A stretch of DNA of 64,000 bases, taken from assembly GCF_022965805.1 (NCBI RefSeq), contig NC_133104.1:23742069-23806068 (forward strand). Direction: 5' to 3'. The translations under genes were made by a program, and so were the position numbers. Below are positions 32,426 to 43,673 of the stretch, piece after piece; within the stretch, counting starts at the first letter, position 1; each line of letters begins with the position of its first letter. This stretch comes from Primulina eburnea. Lineage: Eukaryota > Streptophyta > Magnoliopsida > Lamiales > Gesneriaceae. Below the pieces are notes generated by a model. It did no database searches. It was not told the origin of the DNA and saw nothing but the letters and a program-made list of their open reading frames with translations.

Positions 32426-34408
32426 TGTTAGAGTAGATGCCCTGCAACTCAACTGTTGACTAGGGATTTTATTGACTCAGTTGTAAAGAACAATCTTTAT
32501 TTTAATATAATTCATTATTTCATGGTTTGTTATTTCTTTATCTGTATACCCATGTTATCAAACATAGATAAAGACCTTGATTATACTTTAATAAAAATGA
32601 ATCATAATTTGATGTTGAAACTCGTTTGTAAACACTGTATGATCTAAATTCGTTCCTAGTCGATTCAGCCTCCTAAAACATGGATAAAGGTCGCTTGAGC
32701 TCGAGACTAGCATCTGTGATATTGTGTACTGCGTTTTTTGGTAAGGTCGTAGAGATGTCCAAACATGCAGATGAGTAGTCATATGATGATTATACCGAAC
32801 AACCCTCCCTCGGATTTTCCAAGTGTTATCATTCATCGAGAGGATAAGTCCATGGTTATGATTGTACACCATTAGTCCTTACGACCCGGGACAACATTGA
32901 GGCTCTATATGCTAGGGCTGTACTTTGACTCGTTTATCGGCTCCAGGAGAGTCATCAGGTGGCGAGGTTGGGTATAGTTGCGGCACATATAGGAGCCAGT
33001 GCATTGTTGTCGGGGATTCACCACTCACCTGCGGGTGTGGATATCCTATGTGATCTGATGTAATAATAGTGCATGGAATCTCTGGCCAGTGTATGAGATG
33101 TACGTTGGAGAAGGAGTTCTCCAATAGTCCATGTGGTGCCACTATTAAAGTTTTCACATTATGATCGAATTAATATGCAACCCTCGATGAACCAATGGTT
33201 GTATATTAGATCGGGATATATGAGATGAAGGGACCGTACTGTACGTTAATCATAATCGGCTGGTTCTTGCAGGCACTATCAGTGATACATAGGGGATCAT
33301 GGGGCGATGCTACTAGACGCTCTTACCATGATCCGATGGGTGCAATCAAAAATGAGTTCTGACATTCTTAATCAAGGTGTTGATGAAAAGAATGGGGCTA
33401 ACTAGGGTAAGCCCGAATAAAGGATTATGTCCTGAATCACAAAGAGATGTGAACCCACGGCTAGCTGTATCCCGGAACCATTGAGGGTCACACAAGTACT
33501 GGATTGTTTGTTCCCGTTGAGAGAATAAATTCAAAAGTTGAATTTATATTATATAGTAAATTCAAGGAGTTGAATTTATAATTAAATTTTGAGAGAATAA
33601 ATTCAAGGAGTTAAATTTATAAAATTTGAGAATTTAATTTATTAAACTCAAATGTTGGGTTTATTAGACATTAAATTTTGGAGGTAATATAAATTCAAGG
33701 AGTTGAATTTATAATGTAAATAATAAATTCAAATGTTGAATTTATAATTAATTGAATTAATTAAGCTCAAAATTTGAGTTGATTAAATATTAAATTAAAA
33801 TTGGTGGGAAGTATATTTATGGGCTTGTAGGAGTACAAGTCCAATATACTTAATAATTAAAGTTTAATGGGCTTGAATTAAATTAATTAAACTAGTTGGA
33901 CTAGCCTAATTAATTAATCAAGCCCATTAATGTTAATTATATGTTTTAGGTCATGGGTAAAATATAAATAAGTGAGATGTCAAAATCCTAGCCACCACCA
34001 CAACCCTAATTTCAAGACTACCTCTTCGAAAAGGAAGAAAAATCGGCCACCTCCAAATTTGAAAAGATTTTGAGCCGTCTCCCAAATATTTTCTCCTACG
34101 CAAAATCTCTTTCATATTCTCTAGAGCAATTTGAAAGAGGAACATACTATCTAGTCGTGGACTTGATAGAAGGATCAAACTAGGAGTCTCTTGAAGAAAG
34201 TTCTTAAGGATTCATCAAGAGCTAATCCGTTTATACCGGATTAGTTGGAGCCACGTGATTAATTCACAAAGGTATAATTTCTAACATCCTATGTATGTTT
34301 TGTTAAAATCATACGAGTGCCCAAAACAAATCATATTTTGATAGTCAAAATAAATAAAAAGTTTAAAACTTCCATTGCGTTTGGGTGTGCAGAAAACCAG
34401 ATCCAACA
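32426..34408 (+). repeat. 3' LTR of copia B (1983 bp)
   Basis: Starts TGTTAGAGTAGATGCC and ends CCAGATCCAACA, followed by TSD AGCTT. It holds the inverted-repeat array at 33522-33781. Confidence 0.95.
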
Positions 34409-34888
34409 AGCTTTACCCAAAAACGTGCCACACCTTCACCAAAACAGAAAATTGGTTCCAATTTGTTTGTTCCTTGTTTGCTGCGATTTTGTGTGTGTTC
34501 TAGGCCTTTATATTTCATGAAAATCATCCTTAACCAAGTCCTAATCATGGCAGGCCCTTATACAATATAAAAAACATGATTTTGGGAAGCAAAAACACAA
34601 GTTTAAAACCTATGCATGTCGTTACGAAAATTCCATCTTGTGTGCCATGTTTTTCATGCAAAACAATTTTAAATAATCACTATGGTGTGAAAGATGAGAA
34701 AAGGAAGAAATATGACATGCCTTTGCGTTTTATGCGCACGAATTGACGTTGACGACGAAGAACGGAGTAGAATCTTTGGCTAGAAATCCTTGAACCTTCG
34801 AAAATTTCCTCTACAATTATTGAATGTGTGTGCCGTCTGGTTGTGTGTTTTGGGAGAAAATTTCTGAATTTTTTAACTTGGGACGCAT
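34409..34888 (-). repeat. Element H left LTR, segment 3
   Basis: AGCTTTACCCAAAAAC onward matches 62435-62904 closely. It ends in CGCAT (34884-34888), the TSD of C. Short 60-67-codon frames here are not supported as genes. Confidence 0.85.
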
Positions 34889-36562
34889 TGTGGGGACCCG
34901 GACGCTAATCAATTTCTTAATCATTGTTGAGATTTAATTATCAGTTCTGATAAACAGGGTCTAAAAATTTTTCTTTTAAAATATAAGTCCGGAAGGCAAT
35001 GGCATCTAAACAATATACATATCTGTGTAAAAGTACAATAATGTACAACAGTCTTTCAATTAATCTAAGGTTCAACTATTAAAGTTCTAGTAATAAAACC
35101 TATCTATATCCAAGTCCGGAATCACCACGCTAAACTCATCTTCTCTCATCATCTTCTGACCCCGATCTTGTTCCACCTATTGTCATGCACACATACAAAA
35201 CAAGACAACAGCCGGATAACTCCGGTGAGAATAAATCCCAGTATAAAACATGGTAAACATGCATATACATAAGATAAATCACGAAATATTCTATCATGAA
35301 TAAACTTAAAAACAATAGATTTCATAATCTCTGAAATCAACTCAAAATAAGCATGCAACACAAATCAGTTAAACATGCTACTCAAATCAAATCATAAAAA
35401 CATGCTATCATAACTGAAAGCAATAACAATGGGTTTCATAGTCTATGAAACCATATCCATAAACACATGCAGTTCTAGTCAAATCATGTCTAGACTCGAC
35501 TCAACTATAACTCTAGGGATCCCGGTGTGAATAAGACGTCAATGGCTGTCACCTACCCTCCCAATCGGGGTGACTGTACGTCTTATTCCTAGACTTCGGT
35601 CTGAGCTGTATCGAATAATCTACAATAGGAGGGTGTCTGCTCCTACGTAACGATACACCGAATTTCTAGAAGTCTGAGTATCTGTCAAACTTTCCTATCT
35701 CAAATGCAATGTATAACAATCTGTAAACAAAGCATGCTCATTTCCAAAAGATTTGAATATAAGTCTATAAACAAATCATAGTCATATCAAAAGATAAACA
35801 ATAATCAAGTATGTGATTTTATTGGGAAACTCAAATGAGATCTGATTTGAGTTGTATCTTCCCAGATATCACATGAATTATACCTTTGTCGTCCCGGTCT
35901 GACGAAGACGATGACCTGTATTCAAATCTGTCCATCTCGAATCTGAAATGAATATCGAATACGCTGTATCATTGAATAACTCAATTCACAATCTGTTCTG
36001 ATCAATACTCAACTCAGTACATAATCTGACCAATATCTGAACAATATTCAATCTGATTCATATCAACAATATCACAATCTAATCGAAATCATATCTGAAT
36101 CTGATCAATCTAATTTAACTGATGTTTCAACGGCATAACGATATTGTCTCGATAACCCCGTCAGTCTAAACATCACAGATATAATATCAGACTTCGTAAT
36201 CAATAACAATACCAGTCATAATCTCAATAACAATACAATTCTGATATGAAATCTCAGTCAAATCGACTCCAAAATCATAACAAATACATAAACAATATGT
36301 TCTTCAGTCTGACTTCAATTATACGATATCTACGGTAGTAGAAACATCATATCTGATTCATATTCAGTTCTGACAATATCATAAATTCAAAACATGTCTA
36401 AACGTAACAAAACTTACGTCCAGTTGTAGCCTGCGTTGTTAGAAACACGATACCGAAGTCGGATTCAAAATCAGACGAACGAATCGTTCTCAATTTCCAA
36501 ATCTTCCCTCGGTTTCCTTTTTCTTTTTCTTTCTCTTCCTTCTTTCTGAAGACGAAATCGGT

Positions 36563-36564
<2 letters not shown>

Positions 36565-36656
<92 letters not shown>

Positions 36657-36657
36657 T
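36565..36657 (-). repeat. (TA)n microsatellite in the TATA position of the C LTR
   Basis: About 80-90 bp of TA, against about 31 bp in the right LTR (42546-42576). It lies 12 bp downstream, on the minus strand, of the hairpin array. The YIYIYI frame over it is not a gene. Confidence 0.95.
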
Positions 36658-36668
36658 ATTCCACGTCT

Positions 36669-36848
36669 CGCGCTCGGGCGGTAAGAAAGTACCGCTCGAG
36701 CGCGGCACTTTCTGTCCGGATGCTTAGCTTGTTATCCAATGGCGCTCGGGCGGTAACATTCTACCGCTCGGGCGCCATACATTCTGCCCAAATTCTATAA
36801 TTATGGTGCATTGGCGCTCGAGCGGTTCTTTTCTATCGCTCGGGCGCC
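36669..36848 (-). promoter_or_regulatory. Three 36-bp hairpins at exact 72-bp spacing in C U3
   Basis: Inverted repeats GGCGCTCGGGCGGTA/TACCGCTCGGGCGCC type start at 36669, 36741 and 36813, each arm pair 21 bp apart with a loop of about 6 bp. The right LTR has them at 42624, 42696 and 42768. Each arm also contains its own near-palindrome CGCTCGAGCG. Confidence 0.88.
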
Positions 36849-36994
36849 AGATGTTCTGTCCAACATTTTAGCTTATAATGTACCGACGCGCGGCTTCACC
36901 TCTCATGTCTTATTTGGCTCCTGTGATATTTGCTAATCACAATTCGGACAACTAATCAACGTCTGATTACGGTAATTCAATCTCGGGCCTTAAA

Positions 36995-37010
36995 TTTCTC
37001 CCCCTCTTAG
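36995..37010 (-). other. Polypurine tract of C
   Basis: TTTCTCCCCCTCTTAG on plus lies directly beside the left LTR, followed by GTTCGTCCTCGAACTC. Confidence 0.88.
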
Positions 37011-39122
37011 ATCTGAGTTCGTCCTCGAACTCACAAGTTATCAATTCAGTTATATCAGAAGAAATGTATACAGAGTTTAAATTTAAACTCAGATTTCTAA
37101 TTCCAGTCTGGAATAAGAATTCTCTAAGTATAATATCATAATACTTTTCCAAAATCATTCTGATAGAATCGATCTCGCATTACTGGTTATACAACATCTG
37201 TATATGCCAATCTATAGCTCACTACATATCAGTACTATCAGCTATTATCAATCTATTAATCCCAAATCAAGGATATCATTCCCCTACCAACCGTCATCAT
37301 CCGACGTTGGCAAATAAACCTGTCAAATCTGATCTGTATTCATTCTTTTCTAATTCTTTTTCAAAAGAATTTTGTAGGGTTCACTTTATAATATCTCGTC
37401 TGTAACTATCTAATTACCCATCTGATAATCTGATAGTTATAATTATACAATAATTCACACAATGACAATATGTCATATCATGTAGTGCTAACATCCAGCA
37501 TTACAGTTCTCTGGATATCTTCCAATATCTAGATAATACACTCTGTCTGTCTGTCAATCTGTAAATAATCTGCAAAATAACTTATGGTATGATCTGCCAT
37601 AATTGCAAACTTAATCAAAATCACAATCTGATATAGTCTACTTCTACATTCTAGTCACTCTGACTATGTTCTGACATCAATCTGTGTCATTTGGTTCTGT
37701 TTGTACATCATCTTGTACAAACTAATAGATATAGATTGAACAATCTGTCAATCATAATCATATTATATCACAATCTGGAAAATATTGGGATAATCTCATT
37801 ACGAAATTCATCGAAATATACTCCCCCTGTCGAATCAGAAATATACTAAGTCTGTAATAAATCTTCTGATTTCTTTCTTTCTGTCTTTTCTGTTAGCGAT
37901 TCGGACATATCTGTACCATTTCTGCCAACATTTCAATACAATTTCTGTCATAACTGATCTCATCTGTCTATATCACAACTATCTGTTCGAATATCATACA
38001 TTCTCAATCATCAAACTGAAACTGAATCCACCATGGTACATTGCTGACCCTATCTGTGATTTCAGATTCGAACTATTGACATAAACAAATCAGTTAATAA
38101 CATAAAGTAAAGAAGAAATACCTACCTGGTATTCGGCTCTGACTATCGATATCAATTCTGTTATTTAATTCTGAAATATTCTGATACCACAATTTAATCA
38201 ATCTCATACAAAACACAAAATCATATATCTGTTACTCTGATCGCTGTTCCATTCTGATTATCAATCAAGCTCTAAACATTCTGATCGCATTTCTGAATAG
38301 CTGTACCTCTCGAAAATAACTCTGATACAATTGAACTGTATATATTCTCAACGGTTCACAACAATCTGTATCATATACGGATTCAAAACAACAGTAATAT
38401 CAAATCAGATACAAAATATCAGTAACCTATACAGATCTAGTGAGTTCAGTGAACTCATAAAACAAGGATTTCTGGTAAATATCTTCATGTCATTCTGATC
38501 AACTGTTATATCTCATCTGCAAATCAAATATGCTTCCCCAAAACAATATAAGATGTCTCAAATATTGATTTAAAACAATAACAATATTCAGCAATTATAA
38601 AGCAACAGTCGAATAGAATAATCTGTCAAATAAGACAAAATACATTTCTGACAATTCTGATATTTCTGATCTCCATATCCTTCAGTCACTGATCATAACC
38701 GCAACTGTGTCAAAGTCAATCTGTATACTAATTTCAGATATCCCCTACTCTGAATACAATCTGTTTCAAACGGAATTCTTATCTGAATAATTTTTGTATA
38801 CAATAATTCTCATTCTCAGAATATTCAATATAATCTTCAGATATTCGATTAAATGAATCAAATGCTGCAATTAAATCAAAATCTCATAGATACAATGAGT
38901 ATAAAATCATCAGAACATCTCTGAAGATACTGACACATGCCAAAGAGAAACACTAAATCAGATGTAACTCCTGGTCAATGTTCTTCTACTGATCTTTCAA
39001 TTCCTTCTGTATCATTCTGTACACTCAATATCATTCTGTACTGAATTCTAAAACAACAATCAGTATCTGATCTGAATTCAATTCCGAAATCTATCTTTCT
39101 GATATAAAGCAACTCTAAAATC
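37011..39122 (-). other. Non-coding filler of C where pol is expected
   Basis: 2.1 kb without any RT, RNase H or integrase motif in any frame I read. It is dominated by TCTGA, ATCTGT, CAGAT and AATCTG words like those of the LTRs of this family. In E the same interval holds about 3 kb of pol. Confidence 0.8.
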
Positions 39123-40567
39123 TTATCTGACAACATCAGCCAACTCGCACATCATTGGCGAATCTGCCAATGCAAGGCTCGATTTCAGTAGGTCTTCTGA
39201 ATACATAGGGATGCAATTTGCTCCTTTCTGTATTAATCGAGTCATATACAATACAGATCTCAAAGGAATTCTAAATCTAGAATCCTTATCGTCGTATCTC
39301 CACTGATCAGTCATCTCTCGTCTGAATCTTACTATTTCTGGAAAAATTCTACAATATGTCTGTACTTGTTCAGCATATACATATCAATAATGCGTTCAAA
39401 TCAGAAACACAAGTACATCATAATCTATCTTTATTTCATTCTCATTTTACTGTAGTATAAAATATATACAGAAATATCTGATATTAACATTTCCTCAACA
39501 AGCAAGGACATCAATACTACAGTACAAACAAACCCAACAGATACAGCATATCTCCATGCAACTCAGTCAAAGATATTCTTAACAAATGCATTAGTATATA
39601 TCAATAAATATGCAATAGAATCATAAAGAATAGTACCTGTTATGAATTCTGGATCTGTGTTTTCAATTGAACTATGTTCCCTACAATCTTCGGGAACGCT
39701 TCTGGGGACAGAATTTAGCAAAGTGTCCCGGCTGTCCACAAATATTGCATCTACCAGTCACTCCCTGGCATTGTTCGGTGGGATGCCTCCCTCCGCAACT
39801 TCTGCAATACACTCCAGTATGGCTTGGACCAGAAACGCTGGAGCTAGATGAACCGCTTCCTAGCTTCTTGCATGGCTTCTTCCGAGCTTTCAGCAAATCT
39901 TGCTTCCCACTCGTACTGCCGCGCTCAATTCTGAGAGGGGATTGCTGTGTCTGGGGTTGTTTCACACACAACCTCCCTAGCTGTCTAATCAGACTCGCCT
40001 CAGCTCTCTTCGCTCTACTCAGGATGTCAGCAAAATGGTAAGGTCGCTGCAGATTCATAAATGCAACTACCTCCGAATTCAACCCTCTGATGAATTGATT
40101 TACTATAGCTTCATCATTTCCAGCTATCTGAGGAGCAAAATGCAGTAGAGTAGAGGTTCATCAATATTCAACTGACCTTGGCTCAAATTCTCAAACTCTG
40201 CTTTCTTGTCCTCTCGGTACGAGGCTGAGAAAAATCGTCGATAAAATTCAGCTCTGAATATTTCCCACTAAATCACTGTACCTCTTTGTTCCCACATTCT
40301 TCGACTGGTAATCCACCAATTCTTGGAGGCTTCTCGTAACTGATAAGGTACCATTTTAACTCTCTGTTCATCTGTACCATCGAGTAAATCGAACAGTATT
40401 TCTATATCATCGAACCAGTTCTGACAATCTTCGGATGTCTCGGAACCACTCAGAATCGGCGGCTGCAATAACTGAAATTCCTTCATCTTTTCTTCTAGCT
40501 GAGTTTCTAATGCCTCTATCTGTTCAAACGAAGTACTGCCCTTTTCTGAAATTCTTCGAGGCGGTAT
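39123..40567 (-). pseudogene. C Gag and protease-linker remnant
   Basis: The start codon is ATA at 40565-40567 (ATA CCG CCT CGA AGA) where E has ATG CCT CCG AGA CGA. Then MKEFQLLQPPILSG, DCQNWFDDIEILF and KNWWITSRR of the Gag core, a break, and FADILSRAKRAEASLIRQ. The knuckle CNICGQPGHFAKFC (C-x2-C-x4-H-x4-C intact) is near 39720. The protease active site is not found. The linker MTDQWRYDDKDSRFRIPL and MTRLIQKGA (39123-39314) follows. Several stops and frameshifts. Confidence 0.88.
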
Positions 40568-40865
40568 ATCAGATAATCAAACAGATTAGTACATAATCTA
40601 TACAATCTGTCTCAGCCCTCCTCTGATCATATACCTCTGATCCAGACTCGGTTCTGATTCAGGCTTAACAATTACATGCTGCAATCAACTCAGATACAAC
40701 CAACATGTAATAGGGAAAACAGTAAATCATGCTAACACCCATAATGTAATTCAACATTATAATAAATCTCATGCTAGCAATCACATGCAAGGAAGAAAGT
40801 TCAATCTACCCCGCTCATTCTCTACTATCTCAATCTAAAGGATCTATCGCTCTGATACCACCTGT
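40568..40865 (-). other. C leader with primer-binding site
   Basis: GCTCTGATACCA at 40849-40860 is the initiator-Met site on the minus strand. The 50 bp before it (CTCAATCTAAAGGATCTATC) are almost the same in E. Confidence 0.9.
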
Positions 40866-42542
40866 TGTGGGGACCCGGACGCTAATCAATTTCTTAATCA
40901 TTGTTGGGATTTAATTATCAGTTCTGATAAACAAGGTCTAAAAATTTTTCTTTTAAAATATAAGTGCGGAAGGCAATGGCATCTAAATAATATACATATC
41001 TGTGTAAAAGCACAATAATGTACAACAGTCTTTCAATTAATCTAAGGTTCAACTATTAAAGTTCTAGTAATAAAACCTATCTATATCCAAGTCCGGAATC
41101 ACCACGCAAAACTCATCTTCTCTCATCATCTTCTGACCCCGATCTTGTTCCACCTGTTGTCATGCACACATACAAAACAAGACAACAGCCGGATAACTCC
41201 GGTGAGAATAAATCCCAGTATAAAATATGGTAAACATTCATATACATAAGATAAATCACGAAATATTCTATCATGAATAAACTTAAAAACAATAGATTTC
41301 ATAATCTATGAAATCAACTCAAAATAAGCATGCAACACAAATCAGTTAAACATGCTACTCAAATCAAATCATAAAAACATGCTATCATAACTGAAAGCAA
41401 TAACAATGGGTTTCATAGTCTATGAAACCATATCCATAAACACATGCAGTTTTAGTCAAATCATGTCTAGACTCGACTCAACTATAACTCTAGGGATCCC
41501 GGTGTGAATAAGACGTCAATGGCTGTCACCTACCCTCCCAATCGGGGTGACTGTACGTCTTATTCCTAGACTTCGGTCTGAGCTGTATCGAATAATCTAC
41601 AATAGGAGGGTGTCTGCTCCTACGTAATGATACACCGAACGTCTAGAAGTCTGACTATCTGTCAAACTTTCCTATCTCAAATGCAATGTATAACAATCTG
41701 TAAACAAAGCATGCTCATTTCAAAAAGATTTGAATATAAGTCTATAAACAAATCATAGTCATATCAAAAGATAAACAATAATCAAGTATGTGATTTTATT
41801 GGGAAACTCAAATGAGATCTGATTTGAGTTGTATCTTCCCAGATATCACATGAATTATACCTTTGTCGTCCCGGTCTGACGAAGACGATGACCTGTATTC
41901 AAATCTGTCCATCTCGAATCTGAAATGACAATATCGAATACGCTGTATCAGTGAATAACTCAATTCACAATCTGTTCTGATCAATACTCAACTTAGTACA
42001 TAATCTGATCAATATCTGAACAATATTCAATCTGATTCATATCAACAATATCACAATCTAATCGAAATCATATCTGAATCTGATCAATCTAATTTAACTG
42101 ATATTTCAACGGCATAACGATACTGTCTTGATAAACCCGTCAGTCTAAACATCACAGATATAATATCAGACTTCGTAATCAATAACAATACCAGTCATAA
42201 TCTCAATAACAATACAATTCTGATATGAAATCTCAGTCAAATCGACTCCAAAATCATAACAAATACATAAACAATCTGTTCTTCAGTCTGACTTCAATTA
42301 TACGAGATCTACGGTAGTAGAAACATCATATCTGATTCATATTCAGTTCTGACAATATCATAAATTCAAAACATGTCTAAACGTAACAAAACTTGCGTCC
42401 AGTTGTAGCCTGCGTTGTTAGAAACACGATACCGAAGTCGGATTCAAAATCAGACGAACGAATCGTTCTCAATTTCCAAATCTTCCCACGGTTTCCTTTT
42501 TCTTTTTCTTTCTCTTCCTTCTTTCTGAAGAAGAAATCGGTT

Positions 42543-42577
<35 letters not shown>

Positions 42578-42949
42578 GATGCATGCAAGAAGGCAAGTGT
42601 CTCATCTCACCTATTCCACGTCTCGCGCTCGGGCGGTAAGAAAGTAACGCTCGAGCGCGGCACTTTCGGTCCGGATGCTTAGCTTGTTATCCAATGGTGC
42701 TCGGGCGGTAACATTCTACCGCTCGGGCGCCATACATTCTGCCCAAATTCTATAATTATGGTGCATTGGCGCTCGAGCGGTTCTTTTCTACCGCTCGGGC
42801 GCCAGATGTTCTGTCCAACATTTTAGCTTATAATGTACCGACGCGCGCCTTCACCTCTCATGTCTTATTTGGCTCCTGTGATATTTGTTAATCACAATTC
42901 GGACAACTAATCAACGTCTGATTACAGTAATTCAATCTCGGGCCTTACA
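40866..42949 (-). repeat. Right LTR of C (2084 bp)
   Basis: Starts TGTGGGGACCCGGACGC and ends TCGGGCCTTACA. Nearly identical to the left LTR apart from the length of the TA tract and scattered changes. Hairpin array at 42624-42803, TA tract at 42546-42576. Confidence 0.94.
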
Positions 42950-43491
42950 CGCGTGCACATGAGGGTAGGGTTTTAGGTTATTAGTGTATTAAATAGCTAA
43001 TTAGATACTAACAAGGCTTTAGGTCTATTAAGCCTCTAAATTAAGCCCATTAGTCTTAATTAGAATTTAATAAAATATTATCAAGGTTTTTGTTTAACTA
43101 AATTTGTGAATTTATTAGCCGGGATGCCAAAAAGCTCGTATTTTAGTTGAAAATCCAATACCGATAAAATTTACGTCCCGGCGTATAAATCACATCAAAA
43201 CCCCTTATTTTCAAAATAGGAAAAACCAACAACCATTTTTAAATAATTTAAAAATATTTATTTAATAAAAACATTTTACGTTTTTCAGTTCTCGGTCTCC
43301 GTTCCTCGATCGCAAATCGAATAACCTTTAAAAATACATTTTATGCAACAATGTAGAAAAATATATTTTAAACATATAAATATGCACAACATAATTAATT
43401 AATGCAATTAAAATATTTAATTAAAATACAAGAGAATTTAATAATTGCATGCATGTGGTTGCGTGGATCTTTAAATTTTCGGGGCGTAACA
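42950..43491 (-). repeat. Element H left LTR, segment 4 and LTR end
   Basis: GTGCACATGAGGGTAGGG onward matches 62915-63461. It ends TTCGGGGCGTAACA at 43491, the LTR terminus. Confidence 0.87.
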
Positions 43492-43673
43492 ATCTTCCCC
43501 CCTTCAATTGAATTTCTTCCTCGAAAATTGCTTATCCTTAATAATCCAAAGTTTAGATTCAGTTCTAATATCCCAAAATCCCCGCTTCCACTGTGCTACT
43601 CTGATCAAATTTAAGTTCTAGAACGTACTTACGTCTCCTTGGTCCCAATTAAATTTTTCCTTCTAAATCCTCG
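43492..43673 (-). other. Element H polypurine tract and internal stub
   Basis: ATCTTCCCCCCTT at 43492-43504 is the minus-strand tract; TTTCTTCCTCGAAAA follows, like the other gypsy elements. The remaining 150 bp show no protein motif and stop at CCTCG, where D is inserted. Confidence 0.75.

Larger units (their letters stand above)
24725..34408 (+). mobile_element. Copia B: full-length Ty1/copia element, degenerate
   Basis: LTRs 24725-26695 and 32426-34408, primer site at 26697, polypurine tract at 32411, TSD AGCGT (24720-24724) and AGCTT (34409-34413). The order Gag, protease, integrase, RT, RNase H is that of Ty1/copia. The uninterrupted site GCTAAGCTTTACCC is seen at 62431-62444, which confirms the ends and shows AGCTT is the original target and the left copy mutated. 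Stops and frameshifts interrupt the polyprotein. Confidence 0.96.
34889..36994 (-). repeat. Left LTR of C (2106 bp)
   Basis: Starts TGTGGGGACCCGGACGC and ends TCGGGCCTTAAA, where the right copy ends CTTACA, so the terminal CA is mutated. The 22-bp excess over the right copy fits its longer TA tract. Much of it is TCTGA and ATCTG rich. Confidence 0.93.
34889..42949 (-). mobile_element. Element C: non-autonomous gypsy element lacking pol
   Basis: LTRs 34889-36994 and 40866-42949, TSD CGCAT and CGCGT, primer site 40849-40860 and minus-strand polypurine tract at 36995. Inside, only Gag, a decayed protease region and the protease-RT linker are recognisable (39123-40567). RT, RNase H and integrase are replaced by 2.1 kb of non-coding sequence. 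The leader and LTR ends closely resemble those of E, so E-type proteins could once have mobilised it. Confidence 0.93.

Noticed and set aside
32456..32647. Small membrane-like frame after copia B
   Set aside because: It lies in the 3' LTR and its hydrophobicity follows from T-rich sequence.
38000..39000. Novel gene in the C filler
   Set aside because: Dense stops in all frames; low-complexity TCTGA-type sequence.
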